Below, piece after piece: positions 20,048-31,506 of a stretch of DNA of 45,526 nt (position 1 is its first letter; each line of letters starts with the position of its first letter). The translations under genes and the position numbers were made by a program. The notes under the pieces are model-generated. The model searched no databases and was not told the DNA's origin. It was given only the letters and a program-made list of their open reading frames with translations. Origin of the DNA: Nemertoderma westbladi (Eukaryota; Xenacoelomorpha; Nemertodermatida; Nemertodermatidae); NCBI GenBank assembly GCA_032718475.1, contig JAUCBJ010000039.1, positions 1-45,526 of the forward strand, written 5' to 3'.

Positions 20048-20852
20048 TTCAAACCAAGCGTCTTGGTTTCTGGAAGATCGTCCTTGATAAGGTCTAGATC
20101 TTTAACTCCTCGGTCTTCTACCGGGATCGATTCCAGAAATTCATGGGAGTTACTGGTGAATTTGGTTAATCGAAATCCACCTCTTTTCAAGCACTCTACC
20201 ATTCCTTTGGCGACATCAATGGCTTCTTCCACCGATGGGAGGGACTTTAAATTGCCGTCCATGTATATATCCCGTTTGATGTTGTCGATAACCACATGTT
20301 GATGTTGTCATCAGCAGTGGTGCGCACTACTGAGCAGGCGTTTGAGGTGCTCGAGATGATCCCAAAGGCCTGGATGGTCATCCAGTACTCCACCGGTTTC
20401 TGGTTGAGGTCTCCTTCAGGCCACCACAGAAATCGTAGGCTATCCCGATCCCTATCCAGCGCCTTAACTTGTAAGAACATGCCTTCTATATCGGAGGCGA
20501 AAGCGATCGAATATTGTCATAATCTTAAGAGTATTCCCAACAAGGATTGGAGTAAGTTGGGTCCCGGCAACAACTCGGAGTTAAAGGATTGGCCCATGTA
20601 GAGGGCGGAGCCGTCAAATACTACCCGGACTTCATTGGGTTTACCGGGTTTGGGAACGTAATGATGTGTTAAATAGTACGTTCTCTCAGTAATGGGTGTT
20701 TCTTCCAGTACTCGCTCCGCATATCCCTTGTCAATGAATTTCTTCAGCTGGGTCTTGTACATCTCCTTAGCTGAAGCATTTGCCGTAAGGCGTCGATGTA
20801 GTTGCGCAATTCTCTTCTCCTCCAAGGGTCGGTTGTTTATAAAATTGGGTTC
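20032..20852 (-). pseudogene. BEL-1 pol: reverse transcriptase, inactive
   Basis: Fragments in order: HHYVPKPGKPNEVRVVFDGSA, LLPGPNLLQSLLGILLR, an in-frame TGA at 20517-20519, ASDIEGMFLQV (motif A Asp), RFLWWPEGD, FGIISSTSNA and IYMDGNLKSLPSVEEA. The last is the catalytic box, where BEL elements have YVDD; here the second Asp is Gly (codon 20254-20256). Frame changes occur near 20290 and 20040. The enzyme would copy the genomic RNA into cDNA, but this copy cannot be active. Confidence 0.9.
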
Positions 20853-21848
20853 TCACCATCGGAAAGGCAGACCAATCTCATACCTACCTTGATCTTTAAG
20901 AAAACGTGTAGTCGTTTCCTGTATCTGCTTGGCTCTTTCCTCTTCTACCGATAGGGCCTTATCGTAGGAATTGGGCTCTACAGCCTCTTGAGTAAAGAAT
21001 CGTACGGCGTGTTCATCACGAGTCTTCGCGTTGTAACGATCTATCACTTCATTCAGTTCGTCGTTGTAATCGACTTGTCCTGCTGGATGGATGAGGTGAC
21101 ACAGGTTCACTTGGTTTTGCCAAGTTTCATTTTCCGTAAGGAGGTCGATGGTATTCTCCTCGTCGAAAAGTTGATGAATATCGTCATTATCTGAGGAGTA
21201 TGGTGTTCCCTCAGGTGTGTCGTCTCCCTCACTGATTTCCTCTTCCCATTCACTCACCTGGTAGACTTGATCTTTAGGTAGCCTTTCCATGAGTGTCCTA
21301 CGGGAAGGTCCAGTAAAGTACCAACCTACTCTAGTTCTTCCCGCATAGGTTTGCAATGGTTGCAGTTGAGCAGGCCGTTTCTCTAATGTCTCAAGCGCCT
21401 CATGCGCATTTTGGCCGATGAGTATCTGTACCCCTGGGTAGTCGGGGTTGAATCTAGGTATCTCCTGCTGCTGGGTGAAATCGTCTTCATCCCAGTTATA
21501 AGGTTCCACTTGGCTGGTAGCAAAGTTCTTTATCGCCACCATTTTTACTGACCTTATACTGTGTTTTCCTAGTTCATCCTGGGGGGTGGACAACGCGCCT
21601 ACATAGTAGTCTGTAGCTACTGTAGATTTCCAAACCTGCATAATTCCTGAAAGGTTCAACTTAGTTCGGAACTTGGGTTGTCCAGCAAAGATGTCTTCGG
21701 CTAGTTCTTTGTCGATGAATGTTCCTGTGCTGCCGGAGTCAAGGAGGGCGTTCACTATATAGCTCTTTTTTAACCCGTGGACTCTCAACTGCACTACGGG
21801 AAATTCTCGGATTCCTACGTTGGAAGTTGGCGCTTTCCAAGATGGTTG
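20853..21848 (-). pseudogene. BEL-1 pol: aspartic protease and linker
   Basis: Same frame as Gag. VNALLDSGSTGTFID (catalytic Asp at 21738) is the A17-type retropepsin site of BEL/Pao elements, and VQILIGQNAHEALE is the downstream strand. RTRVGWYFTGPS and an acidic linker follow. The frame ends at a TGA (20853-20855), after which the same frame leads into RT. It is set off from Gag by another TGA (21849-21851). The protease would cut the Gag-Pol polyprotein. Confidence 0.9.
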
Positions 21849-24800
21849 TCAGTCCGGAATATTTACGGGGAGCTCGCTATCGGTTTCAGTCTCATACGTA
21901 AGCGCTCGATACACCGCGGTGTTTATCATATAGCAGGATTCGTTTTTGTCGGAGAATTCGTCCGTGTAGAATCCTTCCATCTCAGAACTTTGGTCAGTGT
22001 CGTTCACATCACTGAATTGGACATGTAGTTCGGACTCACTTACCTGACTCGGGCTGTTTCTTTCGAATACGGTGTGCAACAAGATATGATGTTTCGCGCC
22101 GCACTTAGCACACCTTGCATCGGAGTAACAGGTTCGCCATTGGTGTCCTTGTCTGAGACAATTATAACACAACCGCTTATCCCACATGACTTCGCGTCTA
22201 TCTTTTAGGGATTTCTTTAGGAATTCATCACACACACTTAAACGGTGGGGCCCGTCGCACAATGCACATTTTGGTTTGATGTTACTTACTTTACCTTGGG
22301 TAGTGTTGTGCACACTCGTTCTTTCCTCGGGCTTTCTTCCATGAATTCTCTTAGGAGACGTAGGAGGAGTTTTTGTTACCTGTTCTCTCCTGTCACTAGT
22401 TCGAGACTTAAATTTACTTACGTCCTTAGGCGCTTTGTTGACATAGTAAGATCTTTCGGTGTCTTTCCCGTTGTTCTCCTCTTGAGAGGCCTGGCTTTCG
22501 CCATCGTCTGTATAACACACTGGTGTTACCTTTCTCCTAGAAACGGGTTTCTCACTTACCTTATTTTCCGGTGTCTTCTCTCTGGACTGCTTTAGGAGCT
22601 GTAATTTTACCTCTCCATCCAAGAATGACATGAGATCAGCCATGGTAGGGTCTCTTTGTTGTTGTTCCATCATATATAGAACTCTTTTGTCCCAACGAGT
22701 ACCCACTCCACCCTTTGGCAAGGTAGATGCTACAGCTCCAATAACCATAGAACTCTGATATTCATGAGACTTACCTAGCCAATCTAATTGTCTACAAATC
22801 TCCTGGATCTCATCGGAAAATTCTATAATCCCGCTGCTAAGAAACTTTCGAGGCGCTACCAATTTCGCATACAAATACCTAGCTATGTTATTCCTATTAC
22901 CATACCTGATGTTTAGTGTATCCCAAACTTGTCTTAATCCATCTGGATGTCCAATAAACTTTAACGCCATTAACTTGGGAGATCCTTCCAAGCACTCGAT
23001 GAGGAATCTAAGTTTCTCTCCGTTAGATAGCACAGAGTTCTGTATGTTATCTTTATAATATTCATTAAAAGGTAACCATTTCATCTCATCTCCGTTGAAC
23101 TTGACGATCTCTCCCACCTTTACCGCTTGACGGGCTTCGGTTCTAGCCATTTGACGCGTAAAACTTTCTTGGGCCATCGTATTATTTAATATCGAGTTAT
23201 CGGTATATAAATTTCTCGGATTATGATCAGGTCTATATGAAATATCATTATTAACAGGTTTATCGTTACCCTTAATAGGGTTTACTATAGGAGTTTCTAC
23301 TTCACTAGCAGTATAGATGTGTGTAGGTTCCACACCTTTTGCATGAAATACTTCAGACCTAACAGGTTGACACATTGTTACAGAGGGTGGTGGTATACCC
23401 TTTTGTATATTTACTAACTTATCGCGTTCTAGGCGTGAATTTAGAGTTAGGTTCTGGAAGTACAGGGGTCTCTATCACAGAAGGGGTGGCTTCGAGAACA
23501 GGCCTAATTATTTCAGGCCCATCTACTATAGTAGGGAGTCTTTCTACTCTTATAATTTGGTCTGTGGGTTCTGTACTACCTAAGTCTGCACTAGCTAGTT
23601 GCCTTCTCACAGCTGGGGGCAAATTAGGCAATTTCTGATGGTGAGGCGTTCTTCTACGTCTGCTGGAACGAGATCTATTTCCTCCGCCTTCAGGATCTGT
23701 TGTATCGCCTTCATCAGATGATGTAAATCCCTGTCTCTTGGGAGTAGATCGACTTATCATCTGCATATACTTAGCTGTTCTTTGTTTATTGAAATAATCT
23801 TGCTTCTCTTGAAGATTTTCCAACTCTAGTTGGATTGTCTCTTCAGATGCTTTCCATTCTGCTTCTACCACTGCCTCTGCCGCCTTTCTTTCCGCTTCTG
23901 CCGCTGCTACCTTTCTTTCAGCTTCTGCCGTTGCAGCTGCCGCTTTTCTTTCCGCTGCTGCTGCCGCTGCTGCTTTTCTTTCAGCCTCTGCCTCTGCCGT
24001 TGCAGCTGCCGCCTTTCTTTGAACTTCTGCCGCTGCCGCTGCTGCTACCTTTCTGTCTTCTATCCGTTTTTTCTTTAATTGTTCTTCCTGTTCCCTAGCG
24101 AGGAGGATGCTTTCATCAAATTTAGCCTGCTCTGCGACTAACATTTCCGCATCTAATGCGTCTAACACAAATTTGGCTCCTTCACTAGTAGGGTGAAGTC
24201 AAGCCAGCCGTCTCCTCAACTCTTTGTCACCTATAAATCGTTGATAGTCCGACAGATAGATGTCAATAGCGTCCTTCTTCTGAGGTTTCTCCAATGTCGC
24301 TTCGCTTTCCACTTGAGAAAAGGTAGCGTCTGTTGATTCTCCGTGGGTTGAGCGCTCAGTTAGCTGAGATTTCCACTGGGCCGTTCCTTGAACCTTGAGA
24401 CCCACCCGCTGGAACCAAGTCTTTACGGCAACTTGCAACGACGTGTCTTGGCTTCTTTTCGAGGCTTCCTCAAAGGCCGATAGGATTAGTCTGATTCTTA
24501 GGATACGTTCTCGAACTTGATAAAGCAGCTCTCCCTGCTCTTGAGGTCCTTGGGGTTGTTGAAACAGTTGTTCCTCTAATCGCTCCAAAGAGCTGAAGAA
24601 TCCCTGTACATATCCTGCTGCCGACCTCTTCCACACAGCTGGATCTCTAGTGTGCCTTACCACTCCCATCCTGTATAAGTCCTCCCAGGCAGCTTCCGAT
24701 AAGTTAAACGGGAGTCCGGGTCCGGGGAAGTTCCATTGCGTCTCGACAATGGACTTCAGTTCCTCCTTCGTGTATCCCGCATAACTGTCCTTGGTCGATC

Positions 24801-25227
24801 GCTTACTTCTCGCCCAATCAATTTGATGTTCCTCCACCGCAATCAATACTCTAGTGAGTACGGCTTCAGGAAGAATGAGAAGTGGATCCGAATAAACTGC
24901 ATCTGCCATCTTTGCTCCGCGCTCGGGTGGCAACTCTACAGTATCTGAACTACTGGAGCTATCGGTCCGCTGAGAAATAAGTTCTCTGCTCGGGTGTTGC
25001 TGCTGTTTAACAGCTGCCTCTTGGTCCCGCTTGACTTGAGCCCGAGTGCCTATGATAGACCTACGGTGCTTTACTAGCCTAGGGTCTGATACTACTACTG
25101 GAGGGATGACCTTTCTTACAGTAGGAGGGGACTTGGACTTTGGTCTCAAATGTTCGGCACTCCTGTCGGAGTCGCAGACTGTTTTTTCTAGGAGACTATC
25201 TGACAGAGTTTGCTTTGTGTCAGCCAT
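21849..25227 (-). pseudogene. BEL-1 gag
   Basis: ATG 25227 opens a 342-codon N-terminal part without known relative. It ends at TGA 24199-24201 and the frame continues with an Ala/Lys/Glu-rich coiled coil (about 24060-23800; repeated AERKAAA). The second half is the DUF1759-like BEL Gag (VKFNGDEMKWLPFNEYY at about 23100, YGNRNNIARYLYAKL) and three zinc knuckles (CALCDGPHRLSVC, CYNCLRQGHQWRTC, CAKCGAKHH; about 22265-22070). Near 23429, 277 bp present in BEL-2 (44921-45197) are replaced by 5 bp, causing a frameshift and loss of about 90 residues. Gag forms the particle and binds RNA. The gag-pol fusion in one frame is usual for BEL. Confidence 0.9.
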
Positions 25228-25363
25228 GTTTGATTGTACAGTTGAATGCCTACTACTATAACGACAGTTAAAGCAAGTCTAGTAATTCAGTATCAACTGT
25301 TAGCCTAGTAATTAATTACCGATATCGTTACTCTATGTAACGTGATATATATACAATATATTA

Positions 25364-25745
25364 GAATACCGGTATACACTTATAGTATATAATATAAGTA
25401 TTATTACATACTAGGGTTCGTCACAGAATACCGGTATATAATTTCAGCACAAATATATATAAATATATAATAAGCCTACTGTGAATACCAGTATACAGCT
25501 TACACTTATAGTATATATAAGTATAATTATAGACTAGGGTTCGTCACAGAATACCGGTATATAATTTCAGCGCAAATATATATAAATATATAATAAGCCT
25601 ACTGTGAATACCAGTATACAGCTTACACTTATAGTATATATAAGTATAATTATAGACTAAAATTAATTACAGAATACTGGTATATAATTTCAGCATAAAT
25701 TTATAGAAATAAATATAATAAGCCTATCGTAAATACCGGTATGTC
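25364..25745. repeat. Tandem repeat with 123-bp period
   Basis: GAATACCGGTATATAATTTC starts at 25426 and 25549 and, slightly changed, at 25672, exactly 123 bp apart. A partial unit precedes from 25364. Each unit holds ACCGGT-type palindromes and a run of TATA steps. It lies in the leader just before gag. Confidence 0.9.
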
Positions 25746-27196
25746 AATTATTTTATAATAACTGAATTTCTGAATTTTAGGGTTACTTTTCTTTACTTGA
25801 TTACCGTTATTTAAGCAGTAGTCCAACTGATATTAAGACCTAATTGATGTATGACAGACCTACTATTTTATAAATCGGTTTGAGTTGATTTATAATATAT
25901 ATATATACCCTTATAATGGGTTTTTTGACAATATTTGAAATAAATGTTATTATTTCTGGTAAGGAGTCACTACACAGAAGCTGTACGCTCTCAGTGAAGT
26001 GCTACTTGTTGGACACTAAAGCAAATAATTCTACTTGACTAAGTTACTTATTACTACAAATTATGTACAATTACGGGTGAGATTACAATCTCTAAATAAA
26101 CACAAAAATTACACGTACAAATTTTAGGGTAATTTTACAGGAAATCTACAAACCAGCCTAACAAGGGGTTAGAGTTTCTGGTTATTACAACGGACAGGAT
26201 ACTACGGTATTTGAAAATAATAAAGCAGTAGAAAATAAATTGCATTGTCCAGATAAGAAAATACCACCGTCTGACGACTTATAGTCTTTAGCTGTACAGC
26301 TCTATAAGTACTACATTATGTACCCAGAATGTCCCTACCTAGAAGTTAATTACCGCAGCCAACCAGAGCTAACGTGCCTATTAACCACTTTACAACACAA
26401 ATATACTGCCTACACACTAATTACCTTCGGAAAGCACTGTACACTAAACCCTAAATTAGGTACAAGTACTTATACAACAAATAACCAGCAGTTAGATATA
26501 CTTGTACAGCTAAAAGAACCACGGTATCTGTTGGAGTGACTAGAGCATAAAATCACCAGTCTTTACCTACACCAAACAGCCCTGATGTAGTACCGGGTTA
26601 ATTTAACTATAACGGTATGTATAACAAGCACAATTACTGTAGGAATAAACTTAGGGAGTTATGTATGTTGCGAATAATTGCATAAACTCTGAATAATAAA
26701 TATTACGCTACCCGTACAGACTACACAAACAAAATACAAACCAAATGCTGGCAGACTACTATCAAGCCTAAATAAACTACAGTATATGCAGACTCCGAAA
26801 TGGTTAGTTAGTATGCATTCTAACCGAGTTGTACGACTTATTCTTTCGGAGGGGATTTACCTTACAACACTGGATGCCCCCACCTTCCTAACTAGTATTT
26901 TATCGGACATACACTCTACACACACTGCAATCTCTTCGGACCTGACAACAGCCAGACAACAATCCAGCCTACAAATTATTTGTACAATTTGAGCGGGCTT
27001 ACATGCCTTCTGCTCAATATAAACTTACAGATAAATAAAACTGACAGAAATAAATAAGCTCCAAAAGAAACAAGGGGTGTACAGTCCCTAATCTTTTAAA
27101 CAGCCTAGCAATATACAATATCACAATCGAAATAATACTAGTACCTGTACTGCTGTAAGTACTGGTTCGGGTGGTTAGGCAGTCAGGCCTACAGGT

Positions 27197-27212
27197 TACC
27201 GGTCGACCGGTA
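27197..27212. promoter_or_regulatory. 16-bp perfect palindrome in the 5' leader
   Basis: TACCGGTCGACCGGTA is its own reverse complement. It lies 52 bp inside the 5' LTR edge in an otherwise AT-rich leader. Retroviral RNAs dimerise through short GC palindromes at a similar place. That role is inferred only from position and symmetry. Confidence 0.5.
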
Positions 27213-27263
27213 CTTTCGACTTTATTGCCTACGTTGCAATAAAGAAACTAGAATAACTGTTAT

Positions 27264-28462
27264 TGTTCGTGCTTTTAGACCTTTAGCAGTTTAACCTGCC
27301 AATTTTAGGTGTCTTCTAGTTTATAAATCGACTTTAGCCTATAACAAGTATTTGGTGCACATAAAGTTACATTAGCCGAAGCCAGTCTATGCGCGACCAT
27401 TCACCCACTGTTAAGGGAGACTGGATTCGGATGCTCTGACCTTATTGCGGTGTAGACTTACTGTATTATTCGATTGCTCGTTACTATAATATCTCTTACA
27501 AATATTATTCACTTTCGGGAAATATTAACAGTTCCTTTAGGACGTGGCGCTCTAAGTATGTAAACAGAATTATGACTTACACTAAACACAACGGGATGGC
27601 TAATGATTTTCGTATAAAGCGCATTCTTTAGGAAATGCTTTGTTATCGGTCACACTCCTGCACACTACCGCACACTGCTGCACACTGATCTGCCGTCCTT
27701 CACTAAATTTGATCATATATAAGGAGAATAGCAACTGACACATGTAGGGATTATGAAATAGCATTCAATTCACTCCAAAACCACTATAATGTAAGTCGCA
27801 GTTGCTACAGGTAACTGGTCCCTCTTACCTTCAGTATATCAAGAAGATTGGGGTTTTATGATTATTTATCGATATTCTCCAAATATAACAACATATCCAT
27901 CAACTTATAACAATTAATAACCGACAGTAAACAGAAGTAAAATAATGCGGTGAAAGTTGGGTAGGACGTAATGCATTGAGTTGACTGGACTGTACCGTGA
28001 TAACAGTTATACGTTCCTATAATCAAAGCCGCCTAATGTTTGGCTAAAGTCTGAAACTCAGAATAATTCCAAAGCCGATGTTCTGGGGCTCAGGAAAAGG
28101 TAAACAAAAACCGTCATGCATTGCGCGATTTCCCGTAGGCTTCTGTGCAAAATAAAATGAAAATCGCTCTGATTGGTCGAGTGAGCCGAACAAAGAGAGT
28201 TAAGAAAGCTCCACATCGACATTAAATCAGCTGATAGATTTCGTCATCTGAATTACACTGTGTTAAGAGTATTTGGCGTATTGCGGCATAAAATGGCTTG
28301 TTATGTCCGCTAAAGTACACATACAGAAAAAATGGCTTTTTATGTCCGCTAAAACACCTACACAGTACTTTGCGGGAAAAATGGCTTGTTATGTCCGCTA
28401 AAACAACTAAACAGTTCATTGCGGAGAAAAAATGACTGGTTATATCCGCAAAAGCCTTTACA
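27264..28462 (-). repeat. BEL-1 5' LTR
   Basis: This 1199-bp partner of 1793-2990 is collinear over its full length. U3 begins at 28462 on the coding strand with the four tandem units, the CCAAT box at 28165-28176 and the TATA-like box at 27714-27723. It would drive the full-length element RNA. Confidence 0.95.
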
Positions 28463-28467
28463 GGCGG
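28463..28467. repeat. BEL-1 target site duplication, right (GGCGG)
   Basis: Matches GGCGG at 1788-1792. Confidence 0.95.
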
Positions 28468-28550
28468 TTACAGATGGGGGGACGTTTTATGGTACCACTG
28501 ACACTCCCAAACTCACATTATAAATGCTGCGTATCAACATTATAGGTTAT

Positions 28551-29096
28551 ATTGAAAAATATCGAGACATGAAAAATATCGAGAGTAAAAATAACGAGAG
28601 TAAAAACATGGAGTGTTGAAAAATAACGATAATATCGAGAGTTCAAAAAATATCGAGAGTAAAAATATCGAGGGTAAAAATATCGAGAGTAAAAATACCG
28701 AGTGTTGAAAAATATCGAGAGTAAAAATATCGAGAGTAAAAATATCGAGTGTTGAAAAATATCGAGAGTAAAAATATCGAGTGTTGAAAAATATCGAGAG
28801 TAAAAATATCGAGTGTTGAAAAATATCGAGAGTAAAAATATCGAGTGTTGAAAAATATCGAGAGTAAAAATATCGAGTGTTGAAAAATATCGAGAATAAA
28901 AATATCAAGTGTTGAAAAATATCGAGAGTAAAAATATCGAGTGTTGAAAAATATCGAGTGTTGAAAAATATCGAGTGTTGAAAAATATCGAGTGTTGAAA
29001 AATATCGAGTGTTGAATAATATCGAGAGTAAAAATATCGAGTGTTGAAAAATATAGAATGTTGAAAAATATCAAGAGTAAAAAAATCGATAGTAAC
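28551..29096. repeat. Satellite arm 1 (15- and 17-bp units)
   Basis: About 550 bp of alternating ATCGAGAGTAAAAAT and ATCGAGTGTTGAAAAAT units, giving a 32-bp higher-order period. The complementary array lies at 29426-29990. The outermost units match in mirror image (including the odd AACGAGAG unit), so the two arms are one inverted duplication with a 330-bp AT-rich spacer. Open frames across it only read the repeat. Confidence 0.95.
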
Positions 29097-29425
29097 AATT
29101 TTTTTAAATAAGGGTTGTATGATAATTTTTTTTACTAAAAATGTTCTAGAACAACAATATTTATCAACATTTGGTAGCTTATACAGTACATGTTCTAATA
29201 TAATATTTAACAATATTTATAATATTTATCAAAATTTATAGCTAGCACTTCTTTTATAATATTTATTAAAAAAATAGCAAAACCTAGCTAGTACTGTATA
29301 ATAAATCTGGTAAATGGGTACCCAAGGTGTGTTACATAATGCCATTCACTTGCACTTGCACTGTTGTAACCCATGCACTGCAATATTGTTCCATAATTCT
29401 AAATAAAATGCTCAAGCAAAATGCA

Positions 29426-29990
29426 ATATTTTTAACTCTCGATATTTTTCAACACTCGATATTTTTCAACACTCGATATTTTTCAACACTCGATATTTTT
29501 ACACTCGATATTTTTCAACACTCGATATTTTTCAACACTCGATATTTTTACTCTCGATATTTTTGAACACTCGATATTTTTACTCTCGATATTTTTCAAC
29601 ACTCGATATTTTTACTTTCGATATTTTTCAACACTCGATATTTTTACTCTCGATATTTTTCAATACTCGATATTTTTACTCTCGATATTTTTCAACACTC
29701 GATATTTTTACTCTCGATATTTTTCCACACTCGATATTTTTACTCTCGATATTTTTCAACACTCGATATTTTTACTCTCGATATTTTTCAACACTCGATA
29801 TTTTTACTCTCGATATTTTTCAACACTCGATATTTTTCAACACTCGTTATTTTCGATATTTTTCAACTCGCGTTATTTTTACTCTCGATATTTTTTAATC
29901 ACGTTAATTTTCAACACTCGTTATTTTTACTCTCGATATTTTTACTCTCGTTATTTTTACTCTCGATATTTTTCAAGTCTCGATATTTTT
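29426..29990. repeat. Satellite arm 2, inverted copy of arm 1
   Basis: ATTTTTACTCTCGAT and ATTTTTCAACACTCGAT units run here, the reverse complement of arm 1. The outer end CTCTCGTTATTTTTACTCTC mirrors the outer end of arm 1 almost exactly. Together the arms could form a hairpin of about 550 bp. Confidence 0.95.
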
Positions 29991-30270
29991 CACCATTACC
30001 ACATTATACATCAAATGAAATCATTTTCAAGAAGGATTTCAGAACTGTTATTGTTTTACCGAGGTAACAATTATCACAGTGAGGCTTAACTTGGTTTTTG
30101 GCAAAGGTTGGACCCCATTCATGTAAACAAGTTTTTTGAGCTTAGTTAGTCCCCTAATGTAAAAATTGACAAAAAAATAAAATATTTCATGGGTGGCTTT
30201 TTAAATTAATACTATTTAAGTAATTATTTAACACTAATCGTATTTCAACACTTACTCCCCCAAACATATT
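29991..30270. other. AT-rich non-coding stretch
   Basis: No gene. It contains two dispersed-repeat pieces seen again downstream: ATTTCAGAACTGTTATTGTT (30035, again about 32782) and TTTCATGGGTGGCTTTT (30186, again 31507 and 31715). Confidence 0.6.
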
Positions 30271-30275
30271 GACAG

Positions 30276-31448
30276 TGTAAAAGCTTTTGCGGACATAACA
30301 AGTCATTTTTTCCCGCAATGCCCAGTGTAGGTGCTTTTGCGGACATAATAAGTCATTTTTGCCGCAATGCGCAGAATACTCTAAAATGGCCCTGAATCCC
30401 CTACGTTCCCCCACGTATTCCCCTACGTGACGGGAAGAGATTGGAGCTCAGATGACGAAATCTGTCAGCTGATTTCCTGTAGACGTGGAACCTCTTTGTT
30501 CTGCCTATTCAGCCAATCAGAGCGATTTTCACTTTATGTTGGACAGAGGCCTATGGAAAACCTCGCAATGCATTACGGTCTTTGTTTACCTTTTTCTGAG
30601 CCTCAGAACCGGCTTGGAATTCTTCTGTACTTCTGTTGTGGAAGTTTCAGACTTTGGCCTAGAACATCTGATGGCTTTGATTACAAGAACGTAAAACTAT
30701 TAACGCATCACACCGCAATTCAACATTGCTGCACATGGAACACTGCATAAGTAACACATACTGACTGTTCAACGCATTATTTTACTTCTGTCATTAATTG
30801 TTGTTATGTTAATGGATATTGTTGTTATATTTGGAGAATACCGATGAATAATCTTAAAACCCCAATCTTCTTGATTACTGAAGGTGAGAGGAACAGGTTT
30901 ACCGGTAGCAACTGCGACTTACATTATAGTGGTTTTCGTGTGAATTAAATGCTATTTCATAATCCCTACGTGTGTCAGTTGCAATCCTCCTTATATATGA
31001 TCAAATTCAGTGACGGTCGGCAGATCAGTGCGAAGTAGTGTGAAGTCGTGTGAAGTAGTGTGAAGGTTAATAAAGCATCTCCTAAAGAATGCGCTTTTTA
31101 CGAAACTCTGTGGCCATCCAGTTGTGATTAGTATAGTTCATAACTCTGTTTTTATACTTAAAGCGCCACGTCCTAAAGGAACTGTTAATATTTCCCCGAA
31201 AGTAAATATATTGTCAGAGATTATATAGTAAGGATCAATCGAATAATACAGTAGGTCTACACTGCAATCACTATCAAAGCATCCGAATCCAGTCTCCCTT
31301 AACTGTGGGTGAAAGGTCGCGCACAGACTGGCTTCGGCTGATGTAACTTCAGTACACTAGGTAATTGATATAGGCTAAAGTCGATTTATAAACAAGAGGA
31401 CAACTAAAATTGGCAGGTTAAACTGCTAAAGGTCTAAAAGCGCGAACA
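30276..31448 (+). repeat. Solo BEL LTR, opposite orientation
   Basis: A 1173-bp LTR of the same family as BEL-1, starting TGTAAAAG and ending GCGAACA. GACAG lies directly before (30271-30275) and after (31449-31453), a perfect 5-bp target duplication. No internal sequence remains, so it arose by LTR-LTR recombination. The CCAAT box is at 30513-30524 and the TATA-like box at 30990-30999. Confidence 0.93.
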
Positions 31449-31506
31449 GACAGGTTTATTTTGCTCCATTGGTGTCACTTTGTATACAAAATAAAACAAT
31501 TTCAAA

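Larger units (their letters stand above)
25228..27263 (-). other. BEL-1 5' leader
   Basis: A 2-kb non-coding region between the 5' LTR and the gag ATG. It is AT-rich with a 123-bp tandem repeat, scattered short ORFs and a GC palindrome near the LTR. I find no TGG-starting primer-binding site directly at the LTR edge; the coding strand continues ATAACAGTTATTC, itself a short palindrome. The primer is therefore not identified. Confidence 0.75.
1793..28462 (-). mobile_element. BEL-1: large BEL/Pao LTR retrotransposon with nested insertions
   Basis: Direct LTRs of 1198 and 1199 bp bound the element. Both start TGTTCG and end TTTACA on the plus strand. The 5 bases before the left LTR (1788-1792) and after the right LTR (28463-28467) are both GGCGG, a clean target duplication. 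The coding strand is minus: gag-pol starts at 25227 and an accessory ORF lies next to the left (3') LTR. The element is 26.7 kb as it stands. Removing LINE-1, LINE-2 and the fold-back insertion leaves about 15.6 kb, longer than ordinary BEL/Pao elements. BEL membership follows from Gag and Pol sequence (DUF1759-like Gag, A17-type protease, BEL RT and integrase motifs). The element is dead: stops, frameshifts and an altered RT active site. Confidence 0.95.

Noticed and set aside
22245-22595. Plus-strand ORF also seen at 43733-44092
   Set aside because: It is conserved only because it is antisense to gag in both BEL copies; no own signature.
23830-24098. Cys/Leu/Phe-rich ORFs on the plus strand
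   Set aside because: They are antisense to the Ala-rich coiled coil of gag and show no family signal.
28540-29898. Long open frames on both strands with repeated Tyr/Phe/Ile/Leu-rich sequence
   Set aside because: They only translate the 15/17-bp satellite units; the frame stays open because the unit lacks stops.
28551-29990. CRISPR-like array
   Set aside because: Units of 15-17 bp follow one another without unique spacers, in a eukaryotic setting.
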